Shown: positions 13,601 to 27,914, numbered from the stretch's first letter. The stretch: DNA of 64,000 nucleotides from Dioscorea cayenensis subsp. rotundata (GCF_009730915.1 NC_052488.1:22314305-22378304), one strand, 5' to 3'. The notes: a model not told the origin generated them from the sequence alone. Translations and numbers: made by a program.

Positions 13601-16600
13601 TGACTCGGAAATGGCTTTGACTGAAATTTTGCAGAAGCTCAAAACATTTTGTGCAATCCTAAATGACAATGTGGACAGGCTCTCAATAAATGACGATTTC
13701 TCTCAAAATGAGGAACACTTGGCTCGTGTTTTAGATCAGGTTATGCAAGAGCTTGATGGGGGGGAGGGCATGTCCACTTTTGAGTTCATTGAGAGTGGAA
13801 TAATCAGATCCTTGGTGCACTATTTAACTAATGGCAGATATCCTTTTGAAGGGCAATGTGGTCGTGGCATGAGTAATGATTTTCTTATTGTACTGAAGAG
13901 GTTCCAGACATTCTCTTATATTTCATTGTCAAAAGCAGGCCAAAGTTGGAAGGATATGCTTTTGACATTGTTAGTAAGAAAACTGCAGAGAGCATTGTCT
14001 TCTGTTGATAGCTTCCCTGTGATCACCAGCCATAATTACAAACCAAGATATTTTTATACTCATATCCCTGTTGAGAAATCAACGATGAATCCCTGCGTGA
14101 AAGTATCCTTTATGAGAGAAGAAGGAGAGGAAAACTTATCTGAGTATAATAGTGTTTTGTCAGTTGAGCTTTCTACACGGCTGGATATAATTGAAGAATT
14201 TTTGTGGCCTAAAGTATGTGTTAAAAAAAATGAATGCCATGATGCACAGGGGGAGCCTATTGAAAAGGGTGATGCTTTGTCAAGGAACAACAGTGATATA
14301 GATCAACCTCAAGAAATGAATGATAACACTGTGCAGGAACCACAGAAAGCATTTTCTACTATACTACGGGTACAGTCTTTATCTTTCTCCTCTGCAAGTA
14401 CAAGAATTTATAATTTTTACATTAACAATTCAGATATTACAATGGGGAAGGTTAAGCAGTCTCCATAAAGCTGATTCAAACTGTTAGGCTGAGTCTCGTA
14501 GGCCATGCATAGGTTTAGAAGTCTTATGCATCTAGTTGCTCTGTTAATTCAGTTTTTTTTTTTTTAATGATGCTTGTTATCATCTGTTGTCATAAATGTG
14601 GTGATTCCAACACTTATTTCTTATGTTGATTACCTTGGAGTTCAGGACCTTACTGAACACAAATATCAACTGCCTCTACCGGAGGATGCGAGCTCTAAGC
14701 CAAAGGATTTGACAACCTGTAAGTCTATGCTTAAACTTAAGAAACAGTTGTTTTAAAACTTTTTAATCTTTCATTCTTCTATGATATATCTAACTTTCTA
14801 GTCTAGAAGGTTTTCAAAGGTCGATTTCTATATCAATTTGTTGATGGTTTGTCCCCTTCATTGCTTCAGCTGTTGAAGGACTGGCAGGAGGTAAAATTAG
14901 TTCATCATCTCCAGTTAGTAGCATTGCTAAGCCAAAACTGATTTTCAGTTTAGCAGGGAAAGAAATAGACCATTCTGCTAATCTTTACCAAGCAATATTA
15001 CAAGGCTTGAACTCTACAGAGCTTAATATAACTATTGGTCCTAAATTCTGGAGTGAAGTGTACAAAGTCACCTACAGAAGGTCTATTGAACACAAAATTC
15101 AAGATTCTCAGTCGTCTCATTGTGCTTCTCAGTCTTCAATTCTTGAGGATGAACATGGCTTATTTTGGCAGAAGCTACCGTCTTTTTCAAATTTGCTGCC
15201 CTCAGAGCTTCACTGTGAGATGGACAATTCAAGTCCATTATATGATATATTATTTTTGCTGAAGGTTTTGGAGAGGTTGAATCAGTTCTTGTTTCATATC
15301 GTATCTTATGAAAGAATCAATGGGTTTGCTGAAGGAGGAGTACAGAATCTTGATGACCTGAAAGTGTCTGTATCTCCAATTCCGCAAATTGAGTTCATAA
15401 GTTCTAAGCTGACTGATAAATTGGAGCAGCAAATGCGAGATCCTTTGATGCTGAGTATTGGTAGCATGCCTTCATGGTGTGGTCACCTGATGGCAGCTTG
15501 CCCATTTTTGTTTACTTTTGAAGCAAGAAGGAAATACTTCCGCTTGACTGTGTTCGGTTCTTTGAGAAATCAGCAGAATCAAATTCATCATCCTCACAAT
15601 GGTGGTATTGATTCATCAAACAATAGACGTTCTCATCCTGCGATGGCAAATCGTAAAAAGTTCAAAGCGGATAGGAAAAATGTTCTGGAATCTGCTGCCA
15701 AGATGATGGCCCTACATTGCAGAAGCAAGTCTGTTCTTGAAGTGGAATTCAACGATGAAGTTGGTACTGGCCTTGGCCCCTCCATGGAATTCTATACCTT
15801 GGTCAGTCATGAATTCCAAAAAATTGGTTTGGGTATGTGGAGGGAGGATCCTAGTTCTTTCAGTGACCAGGTGCATTGTGATACAACTGTCGCTAATAAC
15901 GGATTTGTATTTGCCCCTTTTGGATTGTTCCCTCGCCCATGGTCAGCGGATGCAAGTTCGTCATCTAAGATCCAATTTTCTGATGTTCTTAAAAAATTTA
16001 TGCTTCTCGGGCAGATTGTGGCAAAGAGCATCAGAGATGGCCGGATTCTGGACCTTCCATTTTCTAGAGCATTTTACAAAATGATGCTTGAGAAGGTTTT
16101 CTTTCCTTATACTTTCTGATCTCTCTGGTTTCTGATATTTATTTATTTTCTTATATTAATTTGCTTTTCTTACATGTCCTTAGGAGTTGAGTATGTATGA
16201 TATTCAGTCATTTGATCCTGGGCTTGGAAAGAATCTACTAGAATTTCAAGCTCTTGTTTGTCGGAAAAAGTTTCTGGAATCTTCTGGAGGAAAATTGACT
16301 TTTGCATCTGAGGCTGACTTGTGTTTCCGGAATATGAAAATTGAGGATCTTTGCCTTGATTTCACTCTTCCTGGTTATTCGGATTACGTTCTTACATCTG
16401 TAAATGACTCAAAAATGGTACATAAATTAAGACTGGGTTATGATTGTTTTGCAGTTACTGTTCTGTAATGATTTCCTTTTGTTATCACAGGTGAATATTA
16501 ACAACTTGGAGACTTATGTCTCACTCATTGTCAAGGCAACTGTTGGAGCTGGGATTGCCCAGCAAGTAAAAGCTTTCAAATCTGGGTTTAATGAGGTTTG

Positions 16601-17715
16601 TTCTATGATGTTGAAAGGGCCACTTTATTTGATTTTGTGTATCCTTTGTACTTCAGTCATCCATGAAATTTAGCTATTCTATGCTTGACCATATTTGAAG
16701 ACCCATAAAATAAGTGTACCTTGTCTGGAATTCTTTTTAATTTTCATTTTACGTATAACTTTCATGGTAGAATGTGGATCTTGTATGTTTCCCCTTCGAT
16801 TATTCAGTCTGATAGTTCAATATCAACATTTCATCTTTGACTCTGGTTGGTTAAAGTATTTTAATAGATTATTCAAATCCAAAAACAAGCTTCTTTTCCG
16901 AAGTTGCTATATTCACCATGGCGGCTTCTCGTTTTCTGTACAATAGGTGTTTCCTTTGGAAGCCCTCCAAATTTTTACTGAAGATGAGCTGGAACTTTTA
17001 CTGTGTGGGGAGCGGGAAACATGGAATGTAAGTATTCTTTCCTCAGCCTGGTAACTTGTCCGTTGAGCAGTTGCTAATGTTTGAGGCACCCTTGCAGCTA
17101 AGTGAGCTTCTTGATCATGTCAAGTTTGATCATGGTTACACAGCCAACAGTCCTCCGGTCATTAGTGTTAGTATCATAAACCACTCTCAGTTTTAGTGAT
17201 TCCATTTGTCACACATATATGTACACACTTTGGAATCTCAAACCACTATACCTGTGATATTACCATGCAGTTACTTGAAATCATACAAGAGTTTGGATGT
17301 GAACAGCGACGAGCTTTCCTGCAATTTGTGACTGGATCTCCTCGATTACCTCTAGGTGGCTTCGCTGCTCTCAACCCAAAAATGACAATTGTTCGCAAGG
17401 TCAGTAATCATATTTGAACTTGTTAGTCAACTTTCCTCTCTCCCTGATATAATTAAATCATATAAACATTACAGCACTGTAACAACGATGTCGATATGGA
17501 CTTGCCAAGTGTGATGACTTGCGCCAATTATGTAAAACTGCCAGCGTACTCATCCAAGGTCAAAATACCAAATCTCTGTTCTTTGACATGTTGCATTACA
17601 AGTTTAGCAAAGTGCACTGACCAATCATATCCCGCGCTTTGGTTTGCAGGAACATATGAAGGAGAGGCTCTTATATGCGATTACTGAAGGACAAGGCTCC
17701 TTTCATCTTTCATAA
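10620..17715 (+). CDS. UPL4: HECT-type E3 ubiquitin ligase UPL4
   Basis: Transfers ubiquitin from E2 through a catalytic cysteine to substrates for proteasomal degradation. I place 17 exons: 10620-11165, 11261-11371, 11482-11601, 11756-11914, 12012-12179, 12782-12937, 13010-13131, 13244-14369, 14646-14718, 14870-16095, 16184-16417, 16491-16595, 16947-17027, 17098-17166, 17271-17399, 17475-17558, 17650-17715. All phases agree, giving 1524 residues, close to Arabidopsis UPL4 (about 1500) and shorter than UPL3. The N-terminus has an acidic, Ser-rich segment, then armadillo-like helical repeats ([42 protein letters not shown]). The HECT domain starts near residue 1130 ([20 protein letters not shown]) and ends QGSFHLS. 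The catalytic Cys is residue 1491 in PSVMTCANY (17520-17522). The frame is intact. UPL4 is preferred over UPL3 from length and the sequence around [13 protein letters not shown]. The GC-rich first exon contrasts with AT-rich later exons. Confidence 0.95.
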
Positions 17716-18851
17716 TCTAATGCACAGATAGCTTCTCACTGTCATGCTGAAATGAATGGTGATAAACTTGTGAATTCCTTAATTAGTCTTTTTAGGATGG
17801 TGGTGTAAATATAAGGTTTGATGCTGGAGGCTGGTGGAGCTGATTGTGGACAAACAAGAGGAAGCCCATCTTTAGCAATGTGTACAGATTAGTATCAACT
17901 TACAGGCTAGTCATTGATTTAATCATATGACCCAAAAACATAGGACACGGCCCTAGCAGCTAGTTGAACCTCTCCTTTTTCTTTTTCTTTTAATTTTATT
18001 TGTCTTTTATTTCTGTTCCATTGTACAGAATCTGTGTAAATATTTATGGTCCATCCAATGCACAGCATGCTTCTTTTATGTTTGAATTATCTTCTTTGGT
18101 GATGTTCTCATTTATTCATGGCTTCTGATCTTTAAATTGATTCCCTCTTGTTGAGTTTCAGATTAGAAGATCTCTGGAAAATGTTCTAATTGTTTTTTCT
18201 TTATTTATTTATTTTTGTAAAATAATGGTTTATATCCTGCTTACCTATGAAATGAGAATTGTTTCATTTGACCTCTGTTTTCATCAATATTATATGCACA
18301 TCGATATTGGGCTCAAGCGTTTTCCATGAGCTTATCTTAAAACCTTTTCTGTTTTTTTTAAAGCTACTTATTTATTAAATAAATAAATAAAAACCCTCTT
18401 AATGAGAATAAATAAATAAATAAATCCAATCCCCTGTGCTTCTATCTTCAAACAATTAAAATAACCATTTTCTTTTTTTAATTTAAAAAAAAAAAATCCA
18501 AATTTAACTAGAACCTTAATGAGTTTGGCCCATTCTAAACCAGCCCAACCCAAACCCAGAACTCTAACCCGCCAGGCGCGCAAGTGGGCGTTCTCGAGTC
18601 GCATCATTCGTCATTGCACTCCGACGAGACGAGTCGTCGGTTTGAAGCAAAGCTCTTCCCTTCCAACCGTGCGATCCTTCTTCTTCTTCTTCTTCTCTCT
18701 CTCTCTCAAATTCACCTCCTTTCCAATGCCCTTCTCTCCATACTCCTCCCAAACCCTCGCGTAGGGGAATCCCCTCCCTGTGCTCTCCTCCCCGCTCTCA
18801 GATCTGACAACCGATCTCCGTTCTCCGACTGTCACTGCCGACGCATCGGAG
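17716..18851. other. UPL4 3' region and VHA-a1 promoter
   Basis: UPL4 3' UTR and AT-rich spacer to about 18500. Then a promoter-like segment with GGCCCAT (18527-18533) and AGCCCAA (18542-18548), both matching the site II (TGGGCY) class found in plant housekeeping promoters, and a TTC/TC-rich leader at about 18675-18710 before the ATG at 18852. No extra coding exon was seen. Confidence 0.55.
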
Positions 18852-21800
18852 ATGAAGTTCTTCGATAACTTGCCGCCGATGGAGCACCTTAGGTCTGAGA
18901 AGATGAGCTTCGTGCAGCTCATCATCCCTGTCGAGTCTGCGCACCGCGCGCTCTCTTACCTTGGCGAGCTTGGCCTTGTCCAATTTAAAGACGTAAGCTG
19001 TTCTCTCAATTGGTTATTCTTGTGAGATCTCTTCTGTGTTTGTTTGAATTGTTTGCTGGGTTTGCGGATCTGGAATTATTGAATGCGCGTACTGCTGGAT
19101 CTCGTGTTCCTTTTTGTTCTTCTTTTGATTCTCGACTCGAAAATTTGAGCTGTTTTGGCCGGAGAGTTGGATCTTTGTTCCCTTATGGCTGTGTTTTCTG
19201 ATTTTTCACTTATATATATATATATATATATATATGGAAGAGGTCTCATTAGAGTTTGAAGAGTGGTTGAATGTCAGTGAGATGCATCATGTGTTATAGT
19301 GATTCACTAGTGTTGCTAGACTAAATCTGATGATGAGAACCTGTAATGGTCTAGAGAAAGAAGAAGAATTGAATAAGATGAATATTTGGACGAGAGTTGG
19401 TTAGAATAAGAGCTCTATTTATTGTGGTCATTGATGTGCAAGAGATACCCCAAGAGTATATAAAATATATATGTGTATGTTTACTGACACCCCAAAGGTA
19501 TAGAAAAAATTGCATTTGTAACGTGGTGGATGATGTTGGAAGGTGTTGATATATAAGGGAGTGATCTATCAGAATTAATACCAAGAGATTGGTGATGATA
19601 TATATTTTTGAAATTTGGGAAAGAAGGAAAAATAATTTATGCTAAACATATAAGATGACCATTTTAGAGATTTATTCAGTCACTCTTGAAAATTAAATGG
19701 TCAAGGAAGTTTGGAGGCTGAATCTGATTGGTTGATGTGAGGCACGTATCAGATCTAAAATGGCTTTTTTGTCAAATGAAGCCTTTAGTAGACTATTGTC
19801 TAAAAATCACTGTGGCGTATTAGGTGAGGGAAACTATTATTGCATAAACTATGAATTACAGATAAATTGGGAATTGACCCTGTGCTGCTGTGTATAGTGA
19901 TAAATCCTGAAAAAAATAATGACAAGGCTAAACATATACTTAACTGTGTGTTAAAGATTGTGTGCATATTAATGAAAATCTTCTTTGTAACTGAAATATG
20001 TTCTGATGTTTGCAATTGATCATTGCTTCAATTATTGGTGCATGATGAATCTTTTGATAGTTAAACCTCTAGCTCGAAGGTAGTGTAGTAATAAAACCCT
20101 GAAATATAATAACAAGGTCAAACATATTCTTAATTGTGTGTTGAATGTTGTGTGCATATTGATGAAAATTTTCTTTGCAATTAAAATACATTTTGATGTT
20201 TGCAAGTGACCATTGCTGCAATTATTGGTGCATGATAAATCTTTTGATAGTTATACGCCTAACTTGAAGGTAGTGGTATGCCATCAAATTATATACTGTG
20301 TTTTTGCTTCAATGGACATTACATTGTTCTCCATTGATTACTGATTTGCTTTCTTGTCTATCATTTTTGGCAGTTAAATGGTGATAAGAGTCCATTCCAA
20401 CGAACTTTTGTTAACCAGGCAAGGCTATTGTGTTCTGCTTGTCTACTTTTTTCTTTATCTTGTGACATCGAGCTTGGACTTTGACTTTGTGCATGGAAAT
20501 CTAATTTAGGAGATTTACCATAAGTGCAACCATGAAAGCTTATTGTACATATTTTCCTGCAATTAATATATTAACTGTTCTTAGAAGAGATGCTATTCAT
20601 GACTGTCAGTAAGTATGTGATTGTTTCAACTTTCTCCTCTTCATTTATCCCCTTATTGTTGAAGAGGTACTAATTTTACTTTTATTGTTGATGATCTACT
20701 AATTCTACATTCAGTTGTGGTTTTGATAATTTATATACCATCAGCTCTTCTTTTTCTTTTTCCTTTTTTGGTCACATCTGGAAGTGGGAAAATCAGTCTT
20801 ACTTTCAGTTTGATATTGTTCTAACCTTGTTTTACATTTTTTCCATTGCTTATTTAATAGGTCAAGCGATGTGCAGAGATGTCACGGAAACTGAGGTTTT
20901 TTAGTGATCAAATCAGCAAAGCTGGCGTGACAGCAGCCTCACTCCCTGTCATGCAGCCAGACTTTGACTTGGAGGAGCTAGAGGTAGCTGCCCTTCTTCC
21001 ATTTCGTGCCCAGACTGCTATGGTTATGGTGCTGGTCATTTGTTGTTTAGCATTTGATATTACTTGTTATATGTTTCTTTTAATACAGGTTCGACTTGGA
21101 GAGCATGAGTCTGAACTTATTGAAATGAATACTAACAGCGAGAAACTGAGGCATTCTTATAATGAGCTCTTTGAGTTTAAGTTGGTTCTACTCAAGGTAT
21201 TTTGTTTCCATTATGAGTTACTTTAGTAAGTAATAGTACATGCATCTGTTTCTTGTTTTTGCATCAACTACAACTAAGGGATTTGTTTTGCGAAAATATT
21301 TGTAGTTCTAATTTTCCAGATAGGCCTTTACTGGTCCTTTGCCTCTCATATTTTTCATTCCAGGCAGGGGGCTTTCTAGTTTCATCTCAAAAGCATGCAG
21401 TTCCCTCTGAGAGAGAATTGGATGAACATATATACTCTGGGCTGCAGGACGGGGAGCACATGTCTTTGATTGAGCAGGTTTTCTATATGCATTCACTGAA
21501 TTTTAATAATTATTTTTGTGCTTATACAGTTCTGTGTTCTAAAACATAACACTTGGAGGAAATGCAGGTTGAACCTTCCAATAAGTCTGGCTTAAGATTC
21601 ATCAGTGGAATAATATGCAAATCTAAATCTCTCAGATTTGAAAGGATGCTTTTCCGAGCTACAAGGGGCAATATGTTTTTTAACCAGGCACCTGCTGGTG
21701 AACAAGTCATGGATCCAATTTCGGGTGAAATGGTTTGCTTTCTCTTGCTTTGCTAAGGACATTACTTTCATAGTTAGGTTTGCTGACATTGGTTGTGGAG

Positions 21801-24800
21801 ACATTTGTGCTATCATTTTCACATGTTTACATCTCTTATTCTGAATCACGTTATATAGATCATATTTAAATATCTAAATGAATCAACATTTTGTTTGGAG
21901 CAATTCTATCTCTTATTATAACTATTATTATTATTATTAATTCTTATCTACAGGTGGAGAAAATGGTATTTGTAGTTTTCTTTTCTGGAGAGCAGGCCAG
22001 AAACAAAATCTTAAAAATTTGTGAAGCATTTGGTGCAAATTGCTACCCCGTACCTGATGATGTGACTAAACAGAGGCAAATAACACGAGAGGTAATGTGG
22101 TTTATAAAGAGTTGCAAAATTAGATGGTGCTCTTATGTCTTAAATTTAGTATTATTACTGGGGCCATCATGCCATTTCTAGAATATATGCACCAGGTCGA
22201 GTTGTTTGGTAATATTTGAATCATACATTGGTTGCTAATTGAATAAGCATATTTTTTCCATTGATGAGTTGTATTTTGTTTGTGGTCTCCGAATAGCCAT
22301 CTTAAAGATAATGTGAAATATTAAATGCGTGATTGCCAAGTCTTCAAATTCTGGATATTGTTAGCAAGTTTGTGAGCTTCCAAATGAGTTAGAACTATTA
22401 CATGGTCACCCACATTGTCTGAACAATTTTGTTGTTATTGTTCCTGATATTCATTATAAACACTTTTAGACTTGGTGGGCTGTTAAGATTGCTTATTTAA
22501 TTATTTATTGAAGGTTTCATCTCGTCTTTCTGAATTGGAAGCCACATTGGATGCTGGAATTCGACATAGAAACAAAGCTCTTGCTTCCATTGCGCCCCAA
22601 ATTTGGAAGTGGACATTAATCGTAAGCCAATAAGTTCTATTTACTTTTGAAGTTCTTTGTTAACAACTTCCAGTATGTGATAAGCCGTTGCTATTAGTTC
22701 TGGATTTGTCTGAGAACTATAATTGGCAGTATATGCACTTGGGCAGTGGATATAAGGCTTCTAAAATCTGTCATCATCCAGGTTAAAAAGGAGAAAGCTG
22801 TGTACGATACACTTAACATGCTCAATTTTGATGTGACAAAAAAATGCTTAGTTGGAGAGGGATGGTGCCCCATGTTCGCTAAGCCTCAGGTTATACTTCT
22901 AATTGTGTTTCATACAAAAATCCTGTTGGCGTCGTACTTGAAGATGTATGTCAATTGAACTGAAATTTATTTCTTTGCTGTGTGTGATCTGAATAGATTA
23001 AGGATGCCTTGCAACGTGCAACATTTGACTGCAATTCCCAAGTGGGCATAATTTTCCATGTGATGGACGCTGTTGAATCACCACCAACATTTTTCAGAAC
23101 AAATCGGTTTACACATGCATTCCAGGAAATTGTTGATGCATATGGGTTAGTTTTCAAACCTGTTTTAGTGGAAGAAGTTTCTCTGCAATTGAGCAGACAT
23201 GTTTCATTGCTATGTTTGACCTTGTTCTTAGACTTCTAACTGTATACAACTGTCTTCTCATGCAGTGTTGCAAGATATGAAGAAGCAAATCCTGCTGTTT
23301 ACTCTGTTGTTACATTCCCTTTTCTTTTTGCTGTGATGTTTGGAGATTGGGGCCATGGAATATGCTTGTTGTTAGGATCATTAGTTCTCATACTCCGTGA
23401 GAACAAGCTGGGATCCAAGGTAATTTTGTAAGATTTTCTACAAAATAGAATCAGTAAATAAGAATATCTTTTTTATTTTGGCATGATGACAAGAAGATTA
23501 GCAATATAGCAAGATTCCTGGATTTCTATTATGTTCTAGGCAGAGTCGGTAGTACTCAGGGAGTTGAATTTAGCTCTAATGATGTGCCTAATGCTCGCTA
23601 GTAATAATAAATTGCATTTTACTGGTATTTTTAATTATGATTCCAGATAATTCTCACTTGAATCGTCTTCTTTCCTCTTCTTTGTTTATGTTGAAAGTTT
23701 GAAACAATGAAAATCTACTGATTTCTAGATGAATGTTCAAAAAGGAAGTGAAGCTAGTTTGTAGAAAGTGCTTATGACTCTCTGTCCATTTATTTTGTTG
23801 ATAGATTAAGCTTGTGCTTGACGTTTATTCATGCTTCGTAAAATCTATTCCCGATTTGAATGTGCATGTAGAGGTATAAAAGTTAGATGGATGCTAAGAC
23901 TTTCTGATTGAAGGTCATGCTTGCACCCTTTTGTCAGATTTTTTTTTTAGTCAACTTGAAATCAAGATTTTAGGAACCTTTAGTGGTTCTCATCTGTCAT
24001 ACTATCCCATTTGTTTCTCAGAAACTTGGCAGCTTCATGGAGATGGCATTTGGAGGTCGATATGTGATTCTCTTGATGGCATTATTCTCAATCTATTGTG
24101 GATTGATTTATAATGAGTTCTTCTCTGTTCCATTCCAAATATTTGGCTCTTCTGCTTACAAATGCCGAGATACAAGTTGCGGGTACCATCCCATCTTTTT
24201 TGTTATGCTGATTATAGCATAATGTTTGCTACTTAAGCTTTTACATTAAATTATTTGTTCAATGAATGCTTTAATATCAAGAGTGTTTACTTGACAGGAG
24301 TTTAAAATCTGATGTCCCTTAGAATCTTATTTGCTTTTGAAGACTAATTTGATTTGATTTACCAGAGATGCATATACCGTTGGGCTCATCAAATATCGTG
24401 AACCATACCGATTTGGTGTAGATCCTAGCTGGCGTGGGAGCCGTTCTGAGCTACCTTTTCTAAACTCTCTTAAAATGAAGATGTCTATATTGTTAGGTGT
24501 CACTCAGATGAACTTAGGAATCATACTGAGTTATTTTGATGCAAAATTTCACGGGAGCTTGCTGGATATCAAGTAAGCTGTGTTGTGACTAGCGTTGTAT
24601 TTCATCCATCATGCTTAGAAAATGTGGTAAGCTATATATTCTTCATGACAGGTACCAGTTTATGCCACAAATGATATTTCTGAATAGCCTCTTTGGCTAT
24701 CTGGCGCTCCTCATAGTCATCAAGTGGTGCACAGGATCTCAAGCTGACTTGTATCATGTGATGATTTACATGTTTCTGAGCCCTACAGGGGATCTTGGTG

Positions 24801-26170
24801 AAAATCAGTTATTTTGGGGTCAGAAACAACTCCAGGTTGCTTTCCAACAAATTTCTTTTATAAGTTCTGTCAATTTCGTTACCCTTCTCTATTGAAATTC
24901 CCCATATTCTTGCAGATCTTGCTATTGCTCTTGGCTGTTGTGGCTGTCCCTTGGATGCTCTTCCCGAAACCTTTCATCTTAAGGAAGCTTCATACAGAGG
25001 TAAATCATGTGTCCACAAAGCATTGTTTGATATTCCCCCTCTTCTAGCTGTTCACTCTCATAAAGTGTTGTTTTTCAAATTATTCATGAGTTTTATAGAA
25101 GCATATTATTATTCATGCGTTAGCTAGGGGAGTTTGCATAGGAATTGAATTTTATTATTTACTTCTTGCCTGCTTGCTCTGGTTTAATTTTTGAACTTGA
25201 CTTGTATTGTCTAATGTTGTCTTTCTTGCCTTTTTCCCTGGACAATTTTTGGGCGGTTGTTCCTTCTCTGTGTGTGTGTGCGCGCGCGTGTGTGTGTCAT
25301 TGTCCTTGATGGTTATTTAGAGAAAAAAAATAAAATAAAGGAACCCGATATTTGGGCATGAACGTTTGAAGATATGAATTAACTTTGTTCATGAAATGAT
25401 TTACAGAGATTTCAAGGGCGTACATATGGCTTACTAGGAAATTCTGAAATGGATATTGATGTTGAACCTGATTCTGCAAGACAACACCATGAAGATTTCA
25501 ACTTCAGTGAGGTTTTTGTTCATCAGATGATACATTCCATTGAATTCGTTTTGGGTGCAGTCTCAAATACTGCTTCTTATCTTCGGCTTTGGGCTCTTAG
25601 GTAATCTCTAGCTAAATAATCCCTTTGCTTATTGCTACATTATATCCATACCCTATTCTTAAATATCTTTTCCTGTTCAGCTTGGCTCATTCGGAATTGT
25701 CCACGGTCTTTTACGAGAAAATTCTTCTTCTTGCTTGGGGGTAAGGGTTTTTCTCATACTGTCCATAATTTACTGCTGCTTGTGATTCCAGGAAATAGAT
25801 AACACTAGGGTTCCTTATGAACTAATATAAAGATTAAACAGTTAACTTAGAGAAACTAGGGCATAAAACTTTATGAATCAAGCATCTTACTGTTGAACCT
25901 GACTTTCAGTTCATCTATTTTTCAAAACATGAAGGGTCTTATGAACTTTATGGTGGGATATACAGGTATAACAACGTCGTTATTCGAGTGGCTGGGCTCG
26001 CAGTCTTTGCCTTTGCAACTGCATTCATACTGCTGATGATGGAGACTCTCAGTGCTTTCCTTCATGCATTACGTCTACATTGGGTCGAATTCATGGGTAA
26101 ATTCTATCATGGTGATGGTTACAAGTTCAAGCCCTTTTCATTTGCTTCCCTAGTAGACGAAGAAGATTGA
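18852..26170 (+). CDS. VHA-a1: V-type H+-ATPase subunit a, VHA-a1 type
   Basis: Largest membrane subunit of the Vo sector, forming the proton half-channels. The a1 isoform marks the trans-Golgi network/early endosome in Arabidopsis. Eighteen exons: 18852-18992, 20374-20418, 20861-20983, 21089-21196, 21364-21477, 21568-21732, 21954-22091, 22514-22621, 22782-22889, 22997-23145, 23266-23419, 24022-24182, 24366-24572, 24652-24835, 24916-24999, 25407-25600, 25681-25740, 25966-26170, giving 815 residues (family about 817). The soluble N-terminal half contains FISGII and [11 protein letters not shown]. The C-terminal half has about eight TM segments, with FGDWGHG, the essential half-channel Arg in YLRLWALSLAHSEL, and a tail ending [18 protein letters not shown]. 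Intron 2 begins with GC (20419-20420) instead of GT; splicing at CAG|GCAAGG restores NQVKRC. The match to the a1 over the a2/a3 (tonoplast) type rests on [14 protein letters not shown] with its N-terminus and on [13 protein letters not shown]. Confidence 0.95.
19896..20275 (+). repeat. About 190-bp tandem duplication in VHA-a1 intron 1
   Basis: Copies at about 19896-20085 and 20086-20275 align with an offset of 190-191 bp. Landmarks in both: TGTGTGCATATT, TGATGTTTGCAA, CAATTATTGGTGCATGAT and AATCTTTTGATAGTTA. Many scattered substitutions suggest an old event. No coding content was seen. Confidence 0.8.
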
Positions 26171-27914
26171 AGTTAAAACAGCTAAAAACTCAAAGATTAT
26201 TTACGAAACCAAGCCGCAATACATACGAGAATTGCCGAGATAGACCAAGTGATGTATTTCGAGTTTTTGCCATTTGTTTCCTAGTGTTAGAGCTGTAAAA
26301 TCCAAGTTGAGGAAGAAGAAGGAAGAGAAGCAGGTGAGAATTTCTTCACAGGCATTATTAATTAGTTGTAAAGATGAACAAATTTAAGGTTTCTTATTAT
26401 AGGTAAGGTTCCCATTTGTTGTTATTCATGGGGGAGTTCTAAGTATTATCCTCTAATATTTAACTCACAGAATGTTGTTCTCCATAAGAGAATTCCAACT
26501 TAGTTCTTTTTTGACCATAGAAAGGACAAGCCACTTGATCATTTACATATATTTGAGAGTTCTTATTGTGATTCTTTTGCATCATGTTATTTTGTTCTTC
26601 AGGAAATTCAGTAAAAAATTTATGAAAACATTAAGTTGTTTTTTTAGACTATTGTGCTAAAGCCTAAAGAGATTGTTTCGTTAAGGTAATATTTATTGAT
26701 TTTTTTTTTCAAAGAATTTTATTATTGTTTATGGATTTTGTTTTGTTGTGGCATTCACTTCAAACAGATTCGATGAACGCCAACATCATCCATCAATAAA
26801 CGGATTCTATGAAGACAAATGAAAATAATTTGAATTCTTAGTTGCTCGTGAACTGAAGATGATTTCATCTTGAACCAAAATAATGATAAACAAAATTGAT
26901 GTTTTTTACTTCACTCCTTTTTTTTAAAAAAAAAAAAAGGAAAAAATGCCACAACATTGCCGGACATCCTCGCTGGATTAAAATAGATTTTTACCTTTTA
27001 TTTATTATGTAAAAAATTTGAGAACAGTGTCTTATTTTTAACTTAAATATCCATAACTTTATTAAAATAAGATATATATATATATAGTTTCCAATAGGTA
27101 AAAAAAACTCACAGCTCAACTGTACAGCTCCACTTGCTTAAAATTGAGGTAGAAGATTTTTATTGTTTTAAGTTTAAATTCTTTTAGGAATGCATTGATG
27201 GTAATGGATCTCTGGCGTATGTTTGAATTTGCAGAATTTGCAACTTAAGTCTCATTTTTTTTTATGAGAGTGTAAGATTGGATATTCACTCTCGGTCCTG
27301 TGCACGACTTTAACTCTATAGTTTGTCCATTCCATATATATATATATATAATATTTATAAAAAAATATACATAAAAAAATCCATTTTAATTAAAGTGAGA
27401 ACAACAAAAATTATTCTAGAGTTGGCAAATAAAATAAATTAAAATATGAAAAAAAAAAAAAATTCAGTGGGTGCCAAGTAGAACTCTACATGATGAAATG
27501 AATATATATATATATATATATATATGTACATAGGTGTAAAGTTATTGAGTACATATATAAAGGTAAGTAAGCTGACAATGATCAATATACCCAATCTTAA
27601 ATAACCAATCTAAACTAAAAACAGAACAAGAGCAATCACAATTACTAGCGCAATTGCGCAATAGCAACAGCAACAGCAACAGCAACAGCATAGCAAAGAG
27701 GACACACCGCTGTCAGACATCCAAAGCCTCAAAGGATCTCCACCTCCACCTCCACCTCCACCCCCACCCCCCTCTCTCCATCTCCATCTCCATCTCCATC
27801 TCCATTAGCGATTGATCCCAATTCAGGTACCTCTCTTTCTCTCTCTTTCTCTCTATGTGTGTATGTCTCTCTCTTAGGGTTCGTTCTTCTCCAAAGGGGT
27901 GTAGGGTTTGGTCC
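26171..27914. other. VHA-a1 3' region and PWWP gene promoter/leader
   Basis: AT-rich with poly(A)/poly(T) runs and several (TA)n tracts (near 27071-27086, 27336-27350, 27501-27525). The last 250 bp carry simple repeats in the presumed 5' UTR: CAACAG units at about 27663-27690, CCACCT units at about 27740-27768 and TCTCCA units at about 27775-27806. No other coding exon was seen. Confidence 0.55.

Noticed and set aside
15737-16084. 115-codon frame within UPL4 exon 10
   Set aside because: Shifted frame of the HECT domain; the true frame carries the conserved residues.
25270-25297. (GT)n(GC)n tract in VHA-a1 intron 15 as a Z-DNA regulatory site
   Set aside because: Short ordinary microsatellite; nothing ties it to function.
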